Origin: Diadophis punctatus similis
Taxonomy: Eukaryota; Chordata; Lepidosauria; Squamata; Dipsadidae
Direction of reading: 5' to 3'
Length of the DNA: 64,000 nt
Assembly (NCBI GenBank): GCA_023053685.1
Contig: JALIGW010000029.1
Location: forward strand, 1,239,501 to 1,303,500
The notes under the pieces are model-generated. The model made no database searches and had not been told where the DNA came from. It saw only the letters and a list, made by a program, of their open reading frames with translations. The translations under genes were made by a program, and so were the position numbers. This document shows positions 53,698 to 64,000 of this stretch, piece by piece. Every line of letters starts with the position of its first letter. Within the stretch, counting starts at the first letter, position 1.

Positions 53698-55338
53698 ATT
53701 TACAGTTTGGCTTTTTAGCTTTCAATGATGTTAAAATAAGGAGAGGAGGCAGCGAAAGTTGGGAAAGATCTGGAAGAGGGATTCTCTCACTGATCCCTAG
53801 TACTATACCTGGGACAACATCTTGCATGACATCAGAACTTGCCAGGGACCACAAACTCATGTGGAAGGATGAATGAAGGTCATATCAACCTGCCCCATAG
53901 TAAGTCAGATCACTGTTCCACTTGGCCCAAACTATTGTCTCAGCTTCGTTAAAGATCTCCAAGATCTTTCCCAGACCTACTACCTGTGAAAATAAATGAG
54001 TGAAGACTACTGTGGATCCTCTTTCATGTGTGAGGTGCTGCAGGCATTGTTGTTTTGCAAAATACATTTACTGCTCACCGGGCACTTGACAAAGAGTCCA
54101 GCACAGTATGTCACTGTGTTGAGAACATTTGCACTTGGCATACCTTGTAAGTGCAGAGGAAATAGGTGCAAGACACACCTCATGTTTAGGAGAACAGTAG
54201 CGTTAGATGCCGCTGTGTGGTGCATGCTTAATCCAATTCTCTGTCTGTGACACGCACAGCTTCAAACCCATTTTTCCAAGGCATCGTGTGCAGTTTCATT
54301 TTTTTTCCAAAGTAAAAAAAAGGAAGAAAGAAATCACTGCCTACCAGTTCCTTGGTCAAAGAGAGATCAAGGAAGGGAGAATCCCCCGAAATGAGCCTCT
54401 TCTCAAGTCAGTTTCATAATCTGACATCACCAGATCCAATCTAGTTAATTTCAGAAACCTTAGATGGTTTCACGATGCCAAAGGTATCTTCCTTGATTTT
54501 TCTCTTGGCATTTTCCTTCAAAGGATGACATTCAGACATCCCACCCTATCTCTTGCATGTCTCCATATCTACTCCACAGAGTAAACAGCAGGTTGGAAAG
54601 GATTTAGAATGAGAACAAAGCATTAAGAAAAAAAAACATTAACACCCCTTCTCTAGCCCATCTGCCAGTCCTAATTTGATTTGGAAGCCCTACAGCTGCT
54701 CTAAGTTAAAAAGAGAGCAAGAGAGAGAAATCCATTCCAGTTACAGATTTCTCAATAGATACTTGTTTGCAGTACCATTTTCATTGTCCAGTCGGTTCAC
54801 TCCTGCTGGCTTCCAATTGCCAGGCAAAGGGACAGAACATTGTAAGTCAATCACTGCTCTCCCCAGTTGATTGAAGGAAAGTAGAAAAATATGTTTTTTA
54901 GTAGTTATTCACAGGGGAGGTAAAGGGGGCAAGCAAGTGGCAAACCCTGCCCATTGTGAGCTTGCTTCCAATGTTGCAGTGTAAATCTGAAGAGTGGCAG
55001 TTTTTGTCTGGACTTCTTGATGCACCTTTTGTTATCACTGCTGCGGATGGCAAAAGGTGACTTTGGTAAGTGCCCTGCACTATGAGCTACATGATCTTCT
55101 AAAGTGATAACAATCTCCTTGCTGCACAGAGAAAGGGGTCGGTGGTGGAGTGGGAAGGATACTCCTATAACCTGTCCTCCTGATCTTCTTGATACCTGTG
55201 TTTGGTCTTTTTACAAAGTCTTTGGATGAATGAAGATAAATACGTGTGTCCCAGGATAATGTTGCAGTATCCAATCTCAGTCACCAAGACCAGAGTTTTA
55301 GTCTTTTGAGCTTTCAGACGCATGCTGGAGCCCATCTT
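53698..55338. other. Unassigned DNA
   Basis: About 1.6 kb without a recognised gene or repeat family. The last 150 bases ('CCCAGGATAATGTTGCAGTA' and 'GGTCTTTTTACAAAGTCTTT') may be retroelement-derived. Confidence 0.3.
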
Positions 55339-55343
55339 CGGGG

Positions 55344-56182
55344 TGTCAGAGTTCCAAATAGCATCCAAAACTAAATCAGAGTCCGAGGCAAAGTATTCCT
55401 TAAAGTTCCAATTTATGAACAGAGCCATGTTGGCACATCTGTGAGAAACCCGAATCTAACGCTACGAGGGTTTCTCCACCCAGTTTAAAGTTCATTCCCT
55501 TCAGTGGCGGGTTGCCCTCTTACCGGTGCTGGTATGCTGCGCGCGCATCTCCAAGTTTCGGGGGGCGCTCGCTCGCTACGCACATGTGCCCCCTCGCGCG
55601 ATTTTGCTTCTGTGCATGCGTGGAAGCAAAATCGCGCTGAAATCTTGCGAGGGGACATGTGCGCGCACGAGATTTTGGTGAGATTTTGCTTCCACGCATG
55701 CGCGGAAGCGAAATCTCACTGAAATCTCTCTCTCGCACGTGTCCCCTCACGAGATTTCGGCGCAATTTTGCTTCCACACATGCGCAGAAGCAAAATCAAC
55801 CCAAAATCACCGGGGGGAAATGGCGGCGCGCGCGATGGACCGGCAGAGAGGGCTCTGGAGCAATTGCGCAATCCGCCGCTCCCTACCGGAGCTGCATACC
55901 GGGCAGCTCCGGCAGGAACCCACCTCTGATTCCCTTGCCCCCACACCCACAAGTTCATCACGTTGACCAGTCGTCTTCTGCCAATGTGTCCATTACTCCC
56001 ATCAGCTTCCGGGCAGGTGCTGAACAAAGGATGACCTTGAGAATCTAGAAGGAATTTGTTATGACTACATCTCTACATCCCTCATGCAACAACCCCTCCC
56101 AAATTCCCACAGCAAAACTATATTCTAAAGCATAAAGTGTGGCAGGCCAAAGTCTCCAATCAAAGATGGCTTCGGCCTGACA
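55344..56182 (-). mobile_element. Solo LTR, family A, copy 2, split by a hAT
   Basis: On the plus strand it starts TGTCAGAGTTCCAAATAG and ends GCTTCGGCCTGACA, with the perfect 5-bp TSD CGGGG at 55339-55343 and 56183-56187. Without the hAT (55502-55928 plus one TSD) it is about 404 bp, homologous to the plus-strand solo LTR at 11605-12015. Outside it lie inverted repeats ('GCTGGAGCCCATC' left, 'GATGGGCTCCAGC' right) of unknown origin. Confidence 0.9.
55502..55928. mobile_element. hAT, GTGGGTT-TIR group, 427 bp, nested in an LTR
   Basis: CAGTGGCGGGTTGCCCTC to GGCAGGAACCCACCTCTG, with the perfect TSD ATTCCCTT at 55494-55501 and 55929-55936. The interior has four inverted 'GATTTTGCTTC..CGCATGCG' boxes and a 'CAATTGCGCAATCCG' segment, as in 6456-6763 and 35088-35502. 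Confidence 0.95.
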
Positions 56183-56187
56183 CGGGG

Positions 56188-56670
56188 AATATCTCTCTCA
56201 CTAGAATTCTGAGGATGGGCTCCAGCGTTCAAAAGGCTAAACCTCTGGTCCCGGTGACCAACCCAGATTGGATCCCAAAACCTTTGAGCTGTTGGTGCGA
56301 TAGGAAATTTGCTTGGCTGTCACGAATATAATTTTTCCTGCATATAAATTCCTATTGAAAGCTGCGATGATGACAGACCACCATAATTTTGCACTCAAGC
56401 TCCCCCCCCCACAACAACTGCAACCATGTAGCTGTAGGGGCTCTGTTTATGTAGTGGGAAGGGTAAGTCATTTCTCACTTCAATTCTAAATCTGGGAGGC
56501 CGACCAAGGCAAGAGTTCAGGGCATGATCATTGTTTGATCAAACCAAATGTTTTTCATGGGGATTGGGAAACTAACTAGTAGTAAGAGTGCGTAGGCTGA
56601 TAAGGTTGTCTGTCAAATCTATTGGAGTGCCACATTCAGATGGCACAAGATGCCACAAATGGAAAATCAA
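56188..56670. other. Unassigned DNA
   Basis: Nothing recognised beyond the short inverted repeat noted next to the LTR. Confidence 0.3.
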
Positions 56671-57295
56671 TGTTGGAAGAAATATCCACCTGGTTCAGTT
56701 CCAAGCTGGGAGAAAGACTGATTGGAAAGATGGTTTAATGATGAAACAGAACCACATGGCTGGTTCTGGGCAGCTGACCACATGGAGTTGAGAATACCTT
56801 CTCTTGGGCTTTGCACTTGAGCTTCCTATCTCTGTGCAAGAACATGTATTCTATTGGCTGTTGTCACACTCGCATGGGGCTATATAGGGGTTATGTAGAG
56901 GTCATAGCTGGCTCTATAGGTTGTCTGAGCTCCCAGGTTTGGTTGAAGTTTGGGCTGCTGAGAAGATGCAATGAAGAGGCTTGGGTTCTGAAAGGGTGTT
57001 GGGCAATTCCTATTATGACTTAATGGCCTTGTCCTAGTTTGGATCTTGACTGAGGCTAATCCTATCACTCTGCGTTAGTTTCAAAATGTCCTATCTTGAA
57101 TGGATTACAAAATCTGCATTTCTAAAAGCTGCCTCCCCAGTATCTGTTTGGGGGCAGGGAGCTGGGGCTCTGAGTTTCTGTCTCCTTTAAGATTTTTTTA
57201 TTTCTCTTTTAGGGAAAATATTTTATTCTGCCTTTTTAAAATATTTCTCAAAACATTTCATTATTCTAAAAGGGGGTGGGTGCTAACTTTCGACA
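56671..57295 (-). mobile_element. Solo LTR, family B, copy 2
   Basis: It starts TGTTGGAAGAAATATCC and ends GTGCTAACTTTCGACA; homologous over its length to 18424-18998 ('GGTTCAGTTCCAAG', 'GGGGGTGGGTGCTAACTT'). No TSD matches here, so one end may have been altered. No coding capacity. Confidence 0.75.
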
Positions 57296-58515
57296 GCAGC
57301 AAGCCACTGAACCCTACAAAGTTCTAAGGTCACAAATCATAAAACCAGAAAATCTGCACTTTTTAGCCAAGGCAGAAGAAAATCAACTTGGCTGCCCAAG
57401 AAGGAGGATAGCATAGGGTCAGAATGGGATGGTATCAATGCTGCATGTACAAAAGTGCAGGATCTAATTGTATTTGCTTATCATATTATTTTAGCTGTAA
57501 TGCAAAGAAAGGGGCCTTCAAACTTCTTCATGAGAACAGTATAGTCTGCAGTTGAACGTCTTAATTCAGAGGCTGTCAAATTTTGGGTCTTGACTCCCCA
57601 GGAGGGACAAAAGCAATTTGTGGAGTTGGGGGGGGGGGAAATCACACACTTTAAAAAACAAAACTCATTGGGGTTGTGCAGGCACAACAGGAATATTGTC
57701 AAAATGTGCTGCGGAGTTTGCTCCTTGTTTTGCCTGCAGGTGGTTATGATACCAAAAGATTTTTAAAAACTCATATGGCTTAAAAATTAATTTTTAAAAA
57801 TAAGAAATACTGTATACTTATTTCTCGCCCAACCCTATCCTCAATGAACATTCCATTATTCATGGGGAGAACACAAATCCATTTATAATTTTAGAGGGTG
57901 ACAATTTGAGGCACCCTGCCTTAAATAGAAGGGGATATAAAACTGATGTTGGTGAATTTTCATCCAGTACATTGGCTCTTAAACTTCTGCCATACCCCCT
58001 CCCCCTCCCTGCTTTGTTATTCCTGCTGACTAAGCATAGCTGTGAGCATCTTCAGGGCATAAGCATTGAGAAAGCTGGTAGGGAGAAGGAAGGGACATAA
58101 GTAATCTAAAGTGGGAGAACCAAGATGGAGGTACAAAGCAGGAATGTGGGCAGAAAGCTACTTCCTGGGTGAGCAAGTACTTGTCCCTTCTCTAGATGGA
58201 GTTTAATACTGCAGTTCAAAAGCATGTGGTCTGCATGAGCAAAAAGATTGGACTACCTATTAGGTAGTATAAAAGCCCTTTTAGTTGTAAATCCACATTT
58301 CTTAATGTTTATATCAACCAATTAGTATGCATGCTTGTTTAGGAATAGCTGAAGTACAAATGGGAAACTTGATTTAAATCAATGATTTAATTCCACCTTC
58401 TCTCTTGGTGATTTAAATTACTGATTTAAATCTCCTGGATTTAAATCAGGGCTGAGCAATAAGACTCAGCTGGAAGGATAACAGACTTGGAGTTGTGGGG
58501 ACAGAGATTGCTGGG
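57296..58515. other. Unassigned DNA
   Basis: About 1.2 kb with no recognised family. It contains a TTTAAATCA-type repeat near 58370-58445 ('GATTTAAAT' four or five times). Confidence 0.3.
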
Positions 58516-58731
58516 AAGGAAGAGGAAGAGGAAGAGGAAGAGGAAGAGGAAGAGGAGGAGGAGGAGGAGGAGGAAGAGGAGGAGGAGGAGGAGGAGGAGA
58601 AGGAGAAGAAGAAGAAGAAGAAGAAGAAGAAGAAGAAGAAGAAGAAGAAGAAGAAGAAGAAGAAGAAGAAGAAGAAGAAGAAGAAGAAGAAGAAGAAGAA
58701 GAAGAAGAAGAAGAAGAAGAAGAAGAAGAAA
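58516..58731 (+). repeat. (GGAAGA)n/(GGA)n/(GAA)n purine tract, 216 bp
   Basis: The tract is entirely A and G on the plus strand: about five GGAAGA units, then GGA, then more than 40 GAA units. The frames of Glu, Lys, Arg, Phe or Ser runs are artefacts. Confidence 0.98.
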
Positions 58732-59214
58732 GACAGGATGTCGTACTCAGGTGCACATCTTCTCCATGGCATGATTGGAATATGCCACAAGGACAAATAA
58801 AACAACCCCAAAATCTGTGCAATGAAGATGACAGATAGGGTTAACCGACTGGTCCCTTTTGCAGATGCCACTGCTTTTGAGAGGAGGAGATGAAGCAGAA
58901 ATAATGAATGCAATTGTGCAGCCTGTTGTTTGGTGGTCCCAGCTGAGAACCAAAACAGCTCCATTAGCCCAAATATTTTCAGTTTCACCCTATTTCTTAA
59001 TGTCTTCCATGCATGCCTGTCCTTAGACAGTTGGGAAAACATAGACTAGGCTTCAGGAACTAGGAATCTGGACATCTCTCTGATGCTGGAACCAGGAAAT
59101 TGCTTGTACCACATGCTGGTATTTATACGGTGACTTGGCGTACAACCCAGCCTCCCTGGAGAAAATAAGGGTTCACTTTCTCAGTTCTCTCACCTTCTTC
59201 TCCTTTCCTTGCAT
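58732..59214. other. Unassigned DNA
   Basis: No gene or repeat recognised. Confidence 0.3.
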
Positions 59215-59415
59215 TTATTTATTTCTTGTATTTTGATCCCACATTTATTTCTGGAATTCGGTTTTACCCCTTCAATAACATTTTCACAATAAACCTGTGA
59301 AGCAGTTTGCACTGAACAGTTTGCGAGTGGTCCAGAGTTACCCAGGGATCTACATAGCTAGATAGGACTTAAACTTGGGTTTCTCTGATCCTAATCTGAC
59401 ACTCTCACTACTGTA
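59215..59415 (-). mobile_element. CORE-SINE (MIR-like), old
   Basis: The plus strand has 'CAATAAACCTGTGAAGCAG', 'GTCCAGAGTTACCCAGGG' and 'AACTTGGGTTTCTCTGATCC', the inverted pattern of a MIR-type SINE. Strongly diverged. Confidence 0.6.
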
Positions 59416-59713
59416 GCAGAATGGCATAGCTACCGACAGATAAATCTCAAGATGAAGGTCAACTAAGGATGTCAATGGAACATTGGGATCAAGGACAGTT
59501 TCACTTTTCCAATGCAGACCCGCCAAGAGATTCTGGAGAAAGGCTTCTCAACCCCATCTATGTGTTTATGGAGTAGTACTGTATCATCCATGACAGCGAT
59601 GCACCCGTTGGATGGTAGAGATAGAAAATGGGAGTGGGGAATTACATAAATTCTGTCTCTTCATTTTAGGTGGGGCTGTTTCCTAATTTGGGGAATAAGG
59701 CTTGTTTGCAATA
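59416..59713. other. Unassigned DNA
   Basis: Nothing recognised. Confidence 0.3.
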
Positions 59714-59863
59714 GTGGCGAACAGAGTTGTATTCAGCCGGTTCGGACCGGTTTGGGCAAACCGGTAGCAGAAATTTTTTAAAATAAAGTTTTATTGTTTT
59801 TCTCCACAATACATCCGTACATATACCTTAATTCTTAACAAAATACACATAGTTATACATTTT

Positions 59864-60061
59864 TATTTGAAAGGCCTTGCTGGCCTTTCCAGAAAGCCAT
59901 TAAGACATGGCTCTTCCTGCAGGTGGGGTGATTGTGACTGTTGCTTGTGTTGTTTTTATTTTTTTAATTGGTATTTTATTGCTGTTTTTACTATAGCTGT
60001 TCTTATATATGTTGTACGCCACCCTGAGTCCCCAGGGAGTAGGGCGGCATATAAGAATTAA
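59864..60061 (+). mobile_element. L2-like LINE 3' end
   Basis: One frame gives 'RPCWPFQKAIKTWLFLQVG', which fits the end of the L2 reverse-transcriptase protein. The UTR ends 'GCCACCCTGAGTCCCCAGGG' and 'AGGGCGGCATATAAGAATTA', then runs into the AAATT array. Confidence 0.78.
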
Positions 60062-60213
60062 ATAATTAAAAATTAAATTAAATTAAATTAAATTAAATTA
60101 AATTAAATTAAATTAAATTAAATTAAATTAAATTAAATTAAATTAAATTAAATTAAATTAAATTAAATTAAATTAAATTAAATTAAATTAAATTAAATTA
60201 AATTAAATTAAAT
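60062..60213 (+). repeat. (AAATT)n microsatellite
   Basis: About 29 copies directly at the end of an L2 3' UTR, whose A-rich tail probably seeded it. Confidence 0.97.
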
Positions 60214-60285
60214 TCATAAACCAATATATTAATTTGCACCTTTTATACTTTAATTACCCACCTATTTTCCCCTTTATATCATGAG

Positions 60286-60525
60286 GAGCCGAGGTGGCGC
60301 AGTGCTTAAAAGCAGCACTGCGACCTTCAGCTGATTGCTAGTTCAGCAGTTCAGCTGTTCAAATCTCTCCAGGCTCAAGGTTGACTCAGCCTTCCATCCT
60401 TCCGAGGTGGGTAAAATGAGGACCCAGATTGTTGGGGGCAATATGCTGAACTCTGTAAACCGCTTCGAGAGAGCTGTAAAGCACTATGAAGCGGTATATA
60501 AGTCTAAGTGCTATTGCTATTGCTA
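60286..60525 (+). mobile_element. Sauria-type SINE, copy 5
   Basis: GAGCCGAGGTGGCGCAGTGC, 'CAGCTGTTCAAATCTCTCC' and 'AAGTCTAAGTGCTATTGC' with two further GCTAT units. TATATCA occurs before (60275-60281) and after it, a likely short TSD. Confidence 0.95.
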
Positions 60526-60827
60526 TATCACTCTCCTCCCTCCATCTCCCTCTCTAGCGGAAATTTTGAATAGTTCGGAGAACCGACAAATACCACCTCT
60601 GGCTGGCCCCGCCCCCGCCGTTCCCTGTCCTATATTCCCTTGTTTTTTAGCTCAGCTGATTCACATGGCAGAGCAGATTGCTGCGCCTCAGCTGAGCTAA
60701 ACAACAGCTCAGCTCACCAGCGCTTACACCAAGGGCAGTTTTTGAGTGCTGCGCACGCGTGCGCGTGCAAAGCGCTCTCTCATAGAACCAGTAGGAAAAG
60801 ATTTGGAATCCCACCACTGGTGGCGAA

Positions 60828-62365
60828 TATCTGTAGTTCGGGTGTAGGATGAGGGTGAAGGTTTCTTCTCTCAGCTTGTGAATTGGTTTCCGAGTGGTTT
60901 TGTTACCAGACTAGGTAACATCTTCAGCTGAGTTTAGGGGTTTAGTTTTAATAAGGCTTGTCTGCGTGTTCAGCAAGATCAGACGAAAACCAAGAACGCG
61001 CTGGCAAAACCCTCCAGATTTGGCCATTGTTTCCAGTCTTCAGCAGCAAGCAAAAATTAAGGGAACTCTGGAACTCCTGTCATTCTGGGGAAACTGGACT
61101 GCGATTAGAAATGGCTTCATTAATGAGTGTTCAAGTCGCCGAAGGAATATTGATAGCTTTCTGAATCAAATTTCCCCTCTCGTCCCCTTCTGCCCTGGGA
61201 GACCTGGCTGCCACTGTCCTCCTGGTGCTGATGCCCCCTTGGCTTCCTCTTGCTTGCTCTCCAACCCCCAATTTTGCCTATGTTTCTAGTTTAGAATAAC
61301 ATTTCTGCTAAAGACTTTAATCAGATTAGTAGCAGTGTCTGCAGTGCTGTTAAATCAATGTTCCCCAACACGGCTCGGCGGATGGAAATCAATTACTGTT
61401 TAAGCCATGCCTTGGTCCCTGGCCTGCGATCAATACACCAGATGTATTACTCTCTCCAACTCTTTCCGACTAAAAACCTTTCATTTGTGTAACAGGGGCT
61501 TTAAAGGGAAGACCGCTCCGGTGCTTCTTTCAGGGCAGCCCCCACAATTCTACCTCTCCACTGGAAGAGTGTGAAACCTCAGGGGCTCCGGGGCAAAATC
61601 AATATAGATAAGACAGAAGGGGCATCCCTAGATTTAGGCCTCTCCGTGCTTCACTCGGGACAAAGTGCACTTCTTGCTTCCTTTCTAAAAAGATGTTCAA
61701 TTGTGGGTTGTAGAAGGGCATGCAACTGAATTCTGAATCCATTCCCCCAACCTCACCCAGCACTTCTCTTTCCACAAGATTTAGCGCTTAGATCACATCT
61801 CGTTTTGTCCCCTGGTTGCCTCTCCCCCTCTTTGTGGCATAATGTGGCCTTCCTCCACCTCCGTCCCCCAAATGTTGATGGGCCAAAGTCCTACCCTCAT
61901 TCAGGCACCAGCTATGCAGGCACTGAACTCCTGCTTATGTTCCCAGTTTTTCAAGGGCTTGCGGTCTCTGGCCTAGGCATGTAGAATAAGGAGAATTAGT
62001 CACGATAAGGATCTTTAATTAGCCGTGAATATTAATTGATTGCTTTGTAATTAATCAGGCTTTCTGGGTCACAGCTGGGAAGCTCCTCTGCATACAGAAG
62101 GACAAGCTCATGAGTTCTTAACAGGAGCCTGGGTGCCTCTCCTGGATGCCAATAACTTGTCCTCCCTTTGATTCATGTATGAGGGTGTCACAGTCAAGAA
62201 AAAAAGGGGGGGAATTCTGCAGCAGGTACCGGTAGCAGGCCACTCACCTCTCTGCCCACTGAAAAATGCACAGAAGAAAAATTGGGGGTGGGAGCATTGG
62301 AGATCTCCACTTTGCAATCCAAATCCTCTTTTTTTCCCCCATTTAAATGGCTCCATAGTCTGGGT
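60828..62365. other. Largely unrepeated DNA, 1.5 kb
   Basis: No repeat family recognised. Around 62010-62075 it has AT-rich text typical of developmental enhancers ('CTTTAATTAGCCGTGAATAT', 'TTGTAATTAATCAGGC'). Frames up to 107 aa (60966-61289) have no known motif. Confidence 0.35.
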
Positions 62366-62373
62366 ATGTGTTC

Positions 62374-63014
62374 CAGTGGTGGGTTCCTACCAGTGCAGTC
62401 CACTCTATAGCACCGGTAGTGGCCCACTGGTGATGTCACAGTACCGGTGCAGTCGGTTGCCGGTGCCTGGGTGCCGCCATTTTTTTAAAAAATTTTTTTT
62501 AATTTTTTTTTTAAATTTTCTTCTGCGTATGCCCAGAAGCCGAGCTTCCAGCACTGCGCATGCACTGCCTTCCTACCCCACAGTGAATCCAAGCAGGGGA
62601 GGATGGCTGAGGGAGCATGTGAGATGCTGAAAGAACGGGCGGCAGGAGCTATCTCCATTCCCCTCCCTTCAGCAGTCCAAGAAGCCACGAACGTGCGGTG
62701 ATGATCCCAGGCATTTTCGCATGTTCGAGGCTTCTCGAGCTGCTGAGGGGAGGGGGAATGGGCGGCAGGAGCCTAGGATCATCGAATGGGGAGAAGCATT
62801 CAGGCCGGACGGAGCCTCCTAGAAGAACTGCTGCCGTGGTCTTGCTGCTCCCGCTGCGGGGGGCTGCTTTGCCGGTGGGCAGTGCCCCCCCACTTCTCCG
62901 GCCACTGCCAAGCTCCCGAGGCCCACGCCCACCCAGTCACATGGCTGGCAAGCCACACCCACAAAATAAGCCACGCCCACAGAGTGGTAGTAAAAAATTA
63001 GGAACCCGCCCCTG
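62374..63014. mobile_element. hAT, GTGGGTT-TIR group, 641 bp
   Basis: CAGTGGTGGGTTCCTACC to ATTAGGAACCCGCCCCTG. The flanks ATGTGTTC and GTGTGTCC are compatible with an aged TSD (6/8, both transitions). It is a full-length relative of 34444-35079. The internal frames are accidental. Confidence 0.92.
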
Positions 63015-63022
63015 GTGTGTCC

Positions 63023-63262
63023 CCCTTGTTACCTGCACATTTGGAATTTTGCTATTCCAAAAGGGAGTAGGATGAACTGTAAAGATAAAGCAGAAGGTGA
63101 GGGTGGGTGGGGGGGTTGGATCTTCAAGGTGTAATCTGCTTGGAAAGTAGATTTTGACTTGCAAAATCTGGGCTTTCCTTCTCTTCCTCATAGAGGTTTG
63201 AAACCTTTTTACCTCATCTGCCAGCTCCTTCCTGTCCCAGGAACAAGGCTACATTGTAGAAG
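63023..63262. other. Unassigned spacer
   Basis: Nothing recognised. Confidence 0.3.
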
Positions 63263-63270
63263 GTGGCTAC

Positions 63271-63548
63271 CAGTGGTGGGTTCCTACCGGTGCTGTCCGG
63301 TGCTCCGTTCTGGTAGCGGCCCGCCGATTGCGTAATGTCGGCGCGACAGCTCCGGTGCTTTCTTTGCCGGTCCGTGCGTGCCGCCATCTTTATTTTTTAA
63401 TTTTTCACGGTTTTTGGCTCTCTGCGCATGCGCGGAAGTAAAATTGTCCTTCTGCGCATGCGCAGAGAGCCAAAATCGCGCAAGAGGATGTGCGCGTGCG
63501 AGTGCACAATGCGCACCGGTAGGAGAAGGTAAGAGGAACCCGCCCCTG
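63271..63548. mobile_element. hAT, GTGGGTT-TIR group, 278 bp
   Basis: CAGTGGTGGGTTCCTACCGG to AGAGGAACCCGCCCCTG, with the perfect 8-bp TSD GTGGCTAC at 63263-63270 and 63549-63556. It contains TGCGCATGCGCG (63423-63434), TGCGCATGCGCA (63453-63464) and GTGCCGCCATCTTTATTT (YY1-like, antisense). Confidence 0.95.
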
Positions 63549-63556
63549 GTGGCTAC

Positions 63557-64000
63557 GGTCCCCCACCCCCGGAATGTCCAGGAATGATGCCGATTGTTTT
63601 TTCCTCTTTCCACAGCTCTTCTCCAAACCTTCTCTTGCTATATAATACAGACTCTTTCATCAAAATCCAAGATCATTAACTCAGGGTGATTAGGACTGTC
63701 CGTAACCCCTGCTGATCAATGCATCACGATTTGTTTGAACTGAAGGAACATCATTTCTTTTATCTGAAATGATGAAAATTAATAACCAGCCACCTCCAAG
63801 ATCCTCCTCTCAGTATTCATGGTTAAGGGGAGGGGGTGATGTAAGGGGTCCATATAATACTCAGTTCTAGAATAATTTACAAATGTGAAACATCCCTTTT
63901 CCTCAATAGAAGATCCCGGTGTGTGATAAAGAGAAAATGATGTATTAAGCAAATGCATGCATTTAAGCAAACAGACTGTGTTGGGCTTTACCAAGTAGAG
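63557..64000. other. Unassigned DNA to the window end
   Basis: No gene or repeat recognised. Confidence 0.3.

Larger units (their letters stand above)
59722..60819. mobile_element. hAT, GTGGGTT-like TIR group, interrupted by retroelements
   Basis: The left end is CAGAGTTGTATTCAGCCGG and the right end TTTGGAATCCCACCACTG; the perfect 8-bp TSD GTGGCGAA is at 59714-59721 and 60820-60827. Its body is separated by an L2 3' end with (AAATT)n and by a Sauria SINE, so only about 500 bp are hAT-derived. Confidence 0.88.

Noticed and set aside
58446..59042. 198-aa protein with Phe and Ser runs
   Set aside because: It is the translation of a purine/pyrimidine trinucleotide tract.

Overview
This window looks like vertebrate, and more precisely squamate, most likely snake, nuclear DNA. 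The evidence is the repeat content: five tRNA-derived Sauria-type SINEs with a Bov-B-like 3' tail, a Bov-B LINE, CR1, L2-like and L1 LINE fragments, CORE-SINEs, solo LTRs, a very dense set of non-autonomous hAT elements with 8-bp target-site duplications (TSDs), and long AATAG-class microsatellites next to LINE 3' ends, a pattern reported for snake CR1/L3 LINEs. I see no operon, no bacterial gene, no CRISPR array and no stand-alone tRNA or rRNA. Nearly all long open frames are chance frames in GC-rich foldback transposons or tandem repeats, or decayed reverse-transcriptase remnants.

Layout. 0-10 kb: AT-rich unassigned DNA, CR1 pieces on both strands, a hAT of the GTGATGGCGAACC group, a GGTGACCAG-type hAT, an inverted 'ATGGCGAGTTGG' minisatellite, a decayed LINE reverse transcriptase with a hAT in its 3' end, and a Tc1/mariner-like element. 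10-20 kb: a second mariner-like copy, a SINE, a solo LTR with 5-bp TSD, a SPIN-like hAT, a possible first exon of an unidentified gene, a largely unrepeated 2-kb stretch, then a Bov-B LINE split by a CORE-SINE (itself split by a MITE) and by a solo LTR. 20-36 kb: L2 reverse transcriptase on the minus strand, many GTGGGTT-type hATs (several nested), an LTR with a visible TATA box, and a hAT swollen by a 37-bp minisatellite. 36-45 kb: two solo LTRs of one family 246 bp apart, the first split by a 1.16-kb CpG-rich hAT; (CTATT)n and (CTGTC)n arrays; CR1; a third mariner-like copy. 45-53 kb: a second SPIN-like hAT, (AT)n(AC)n, a hAT carrying what reads as exon 1 of EAF1 with its splice donor, and one L2 copy interrupted by five later insertions. 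53-64 kb: SINEs, hATs, LTR copies, a purine tract, (AAATT)n and mostly unassigned DNA with a possible conserved non-coding patch near 62 kb.

The most unusual signal is a set of short CpG-rich palindromes (TGCGCATGCGCA, the NRF1-type site, 11 exact copies) usually embedded in a foldback core. That core occurs in hAT families with unrelated terminal repeats (GTGGGTT-type, SPIN-type, GGTGACCAG-type). Together with the EAF1-exon capture and a CpG-island-like cargo at 36.4-37.6 kb, this suggests hAT elements here exchange internal modules and mobilise host promoter or first-exon DNA. Identities come from reading the sequence and from memory of repeat families; no database search was run.
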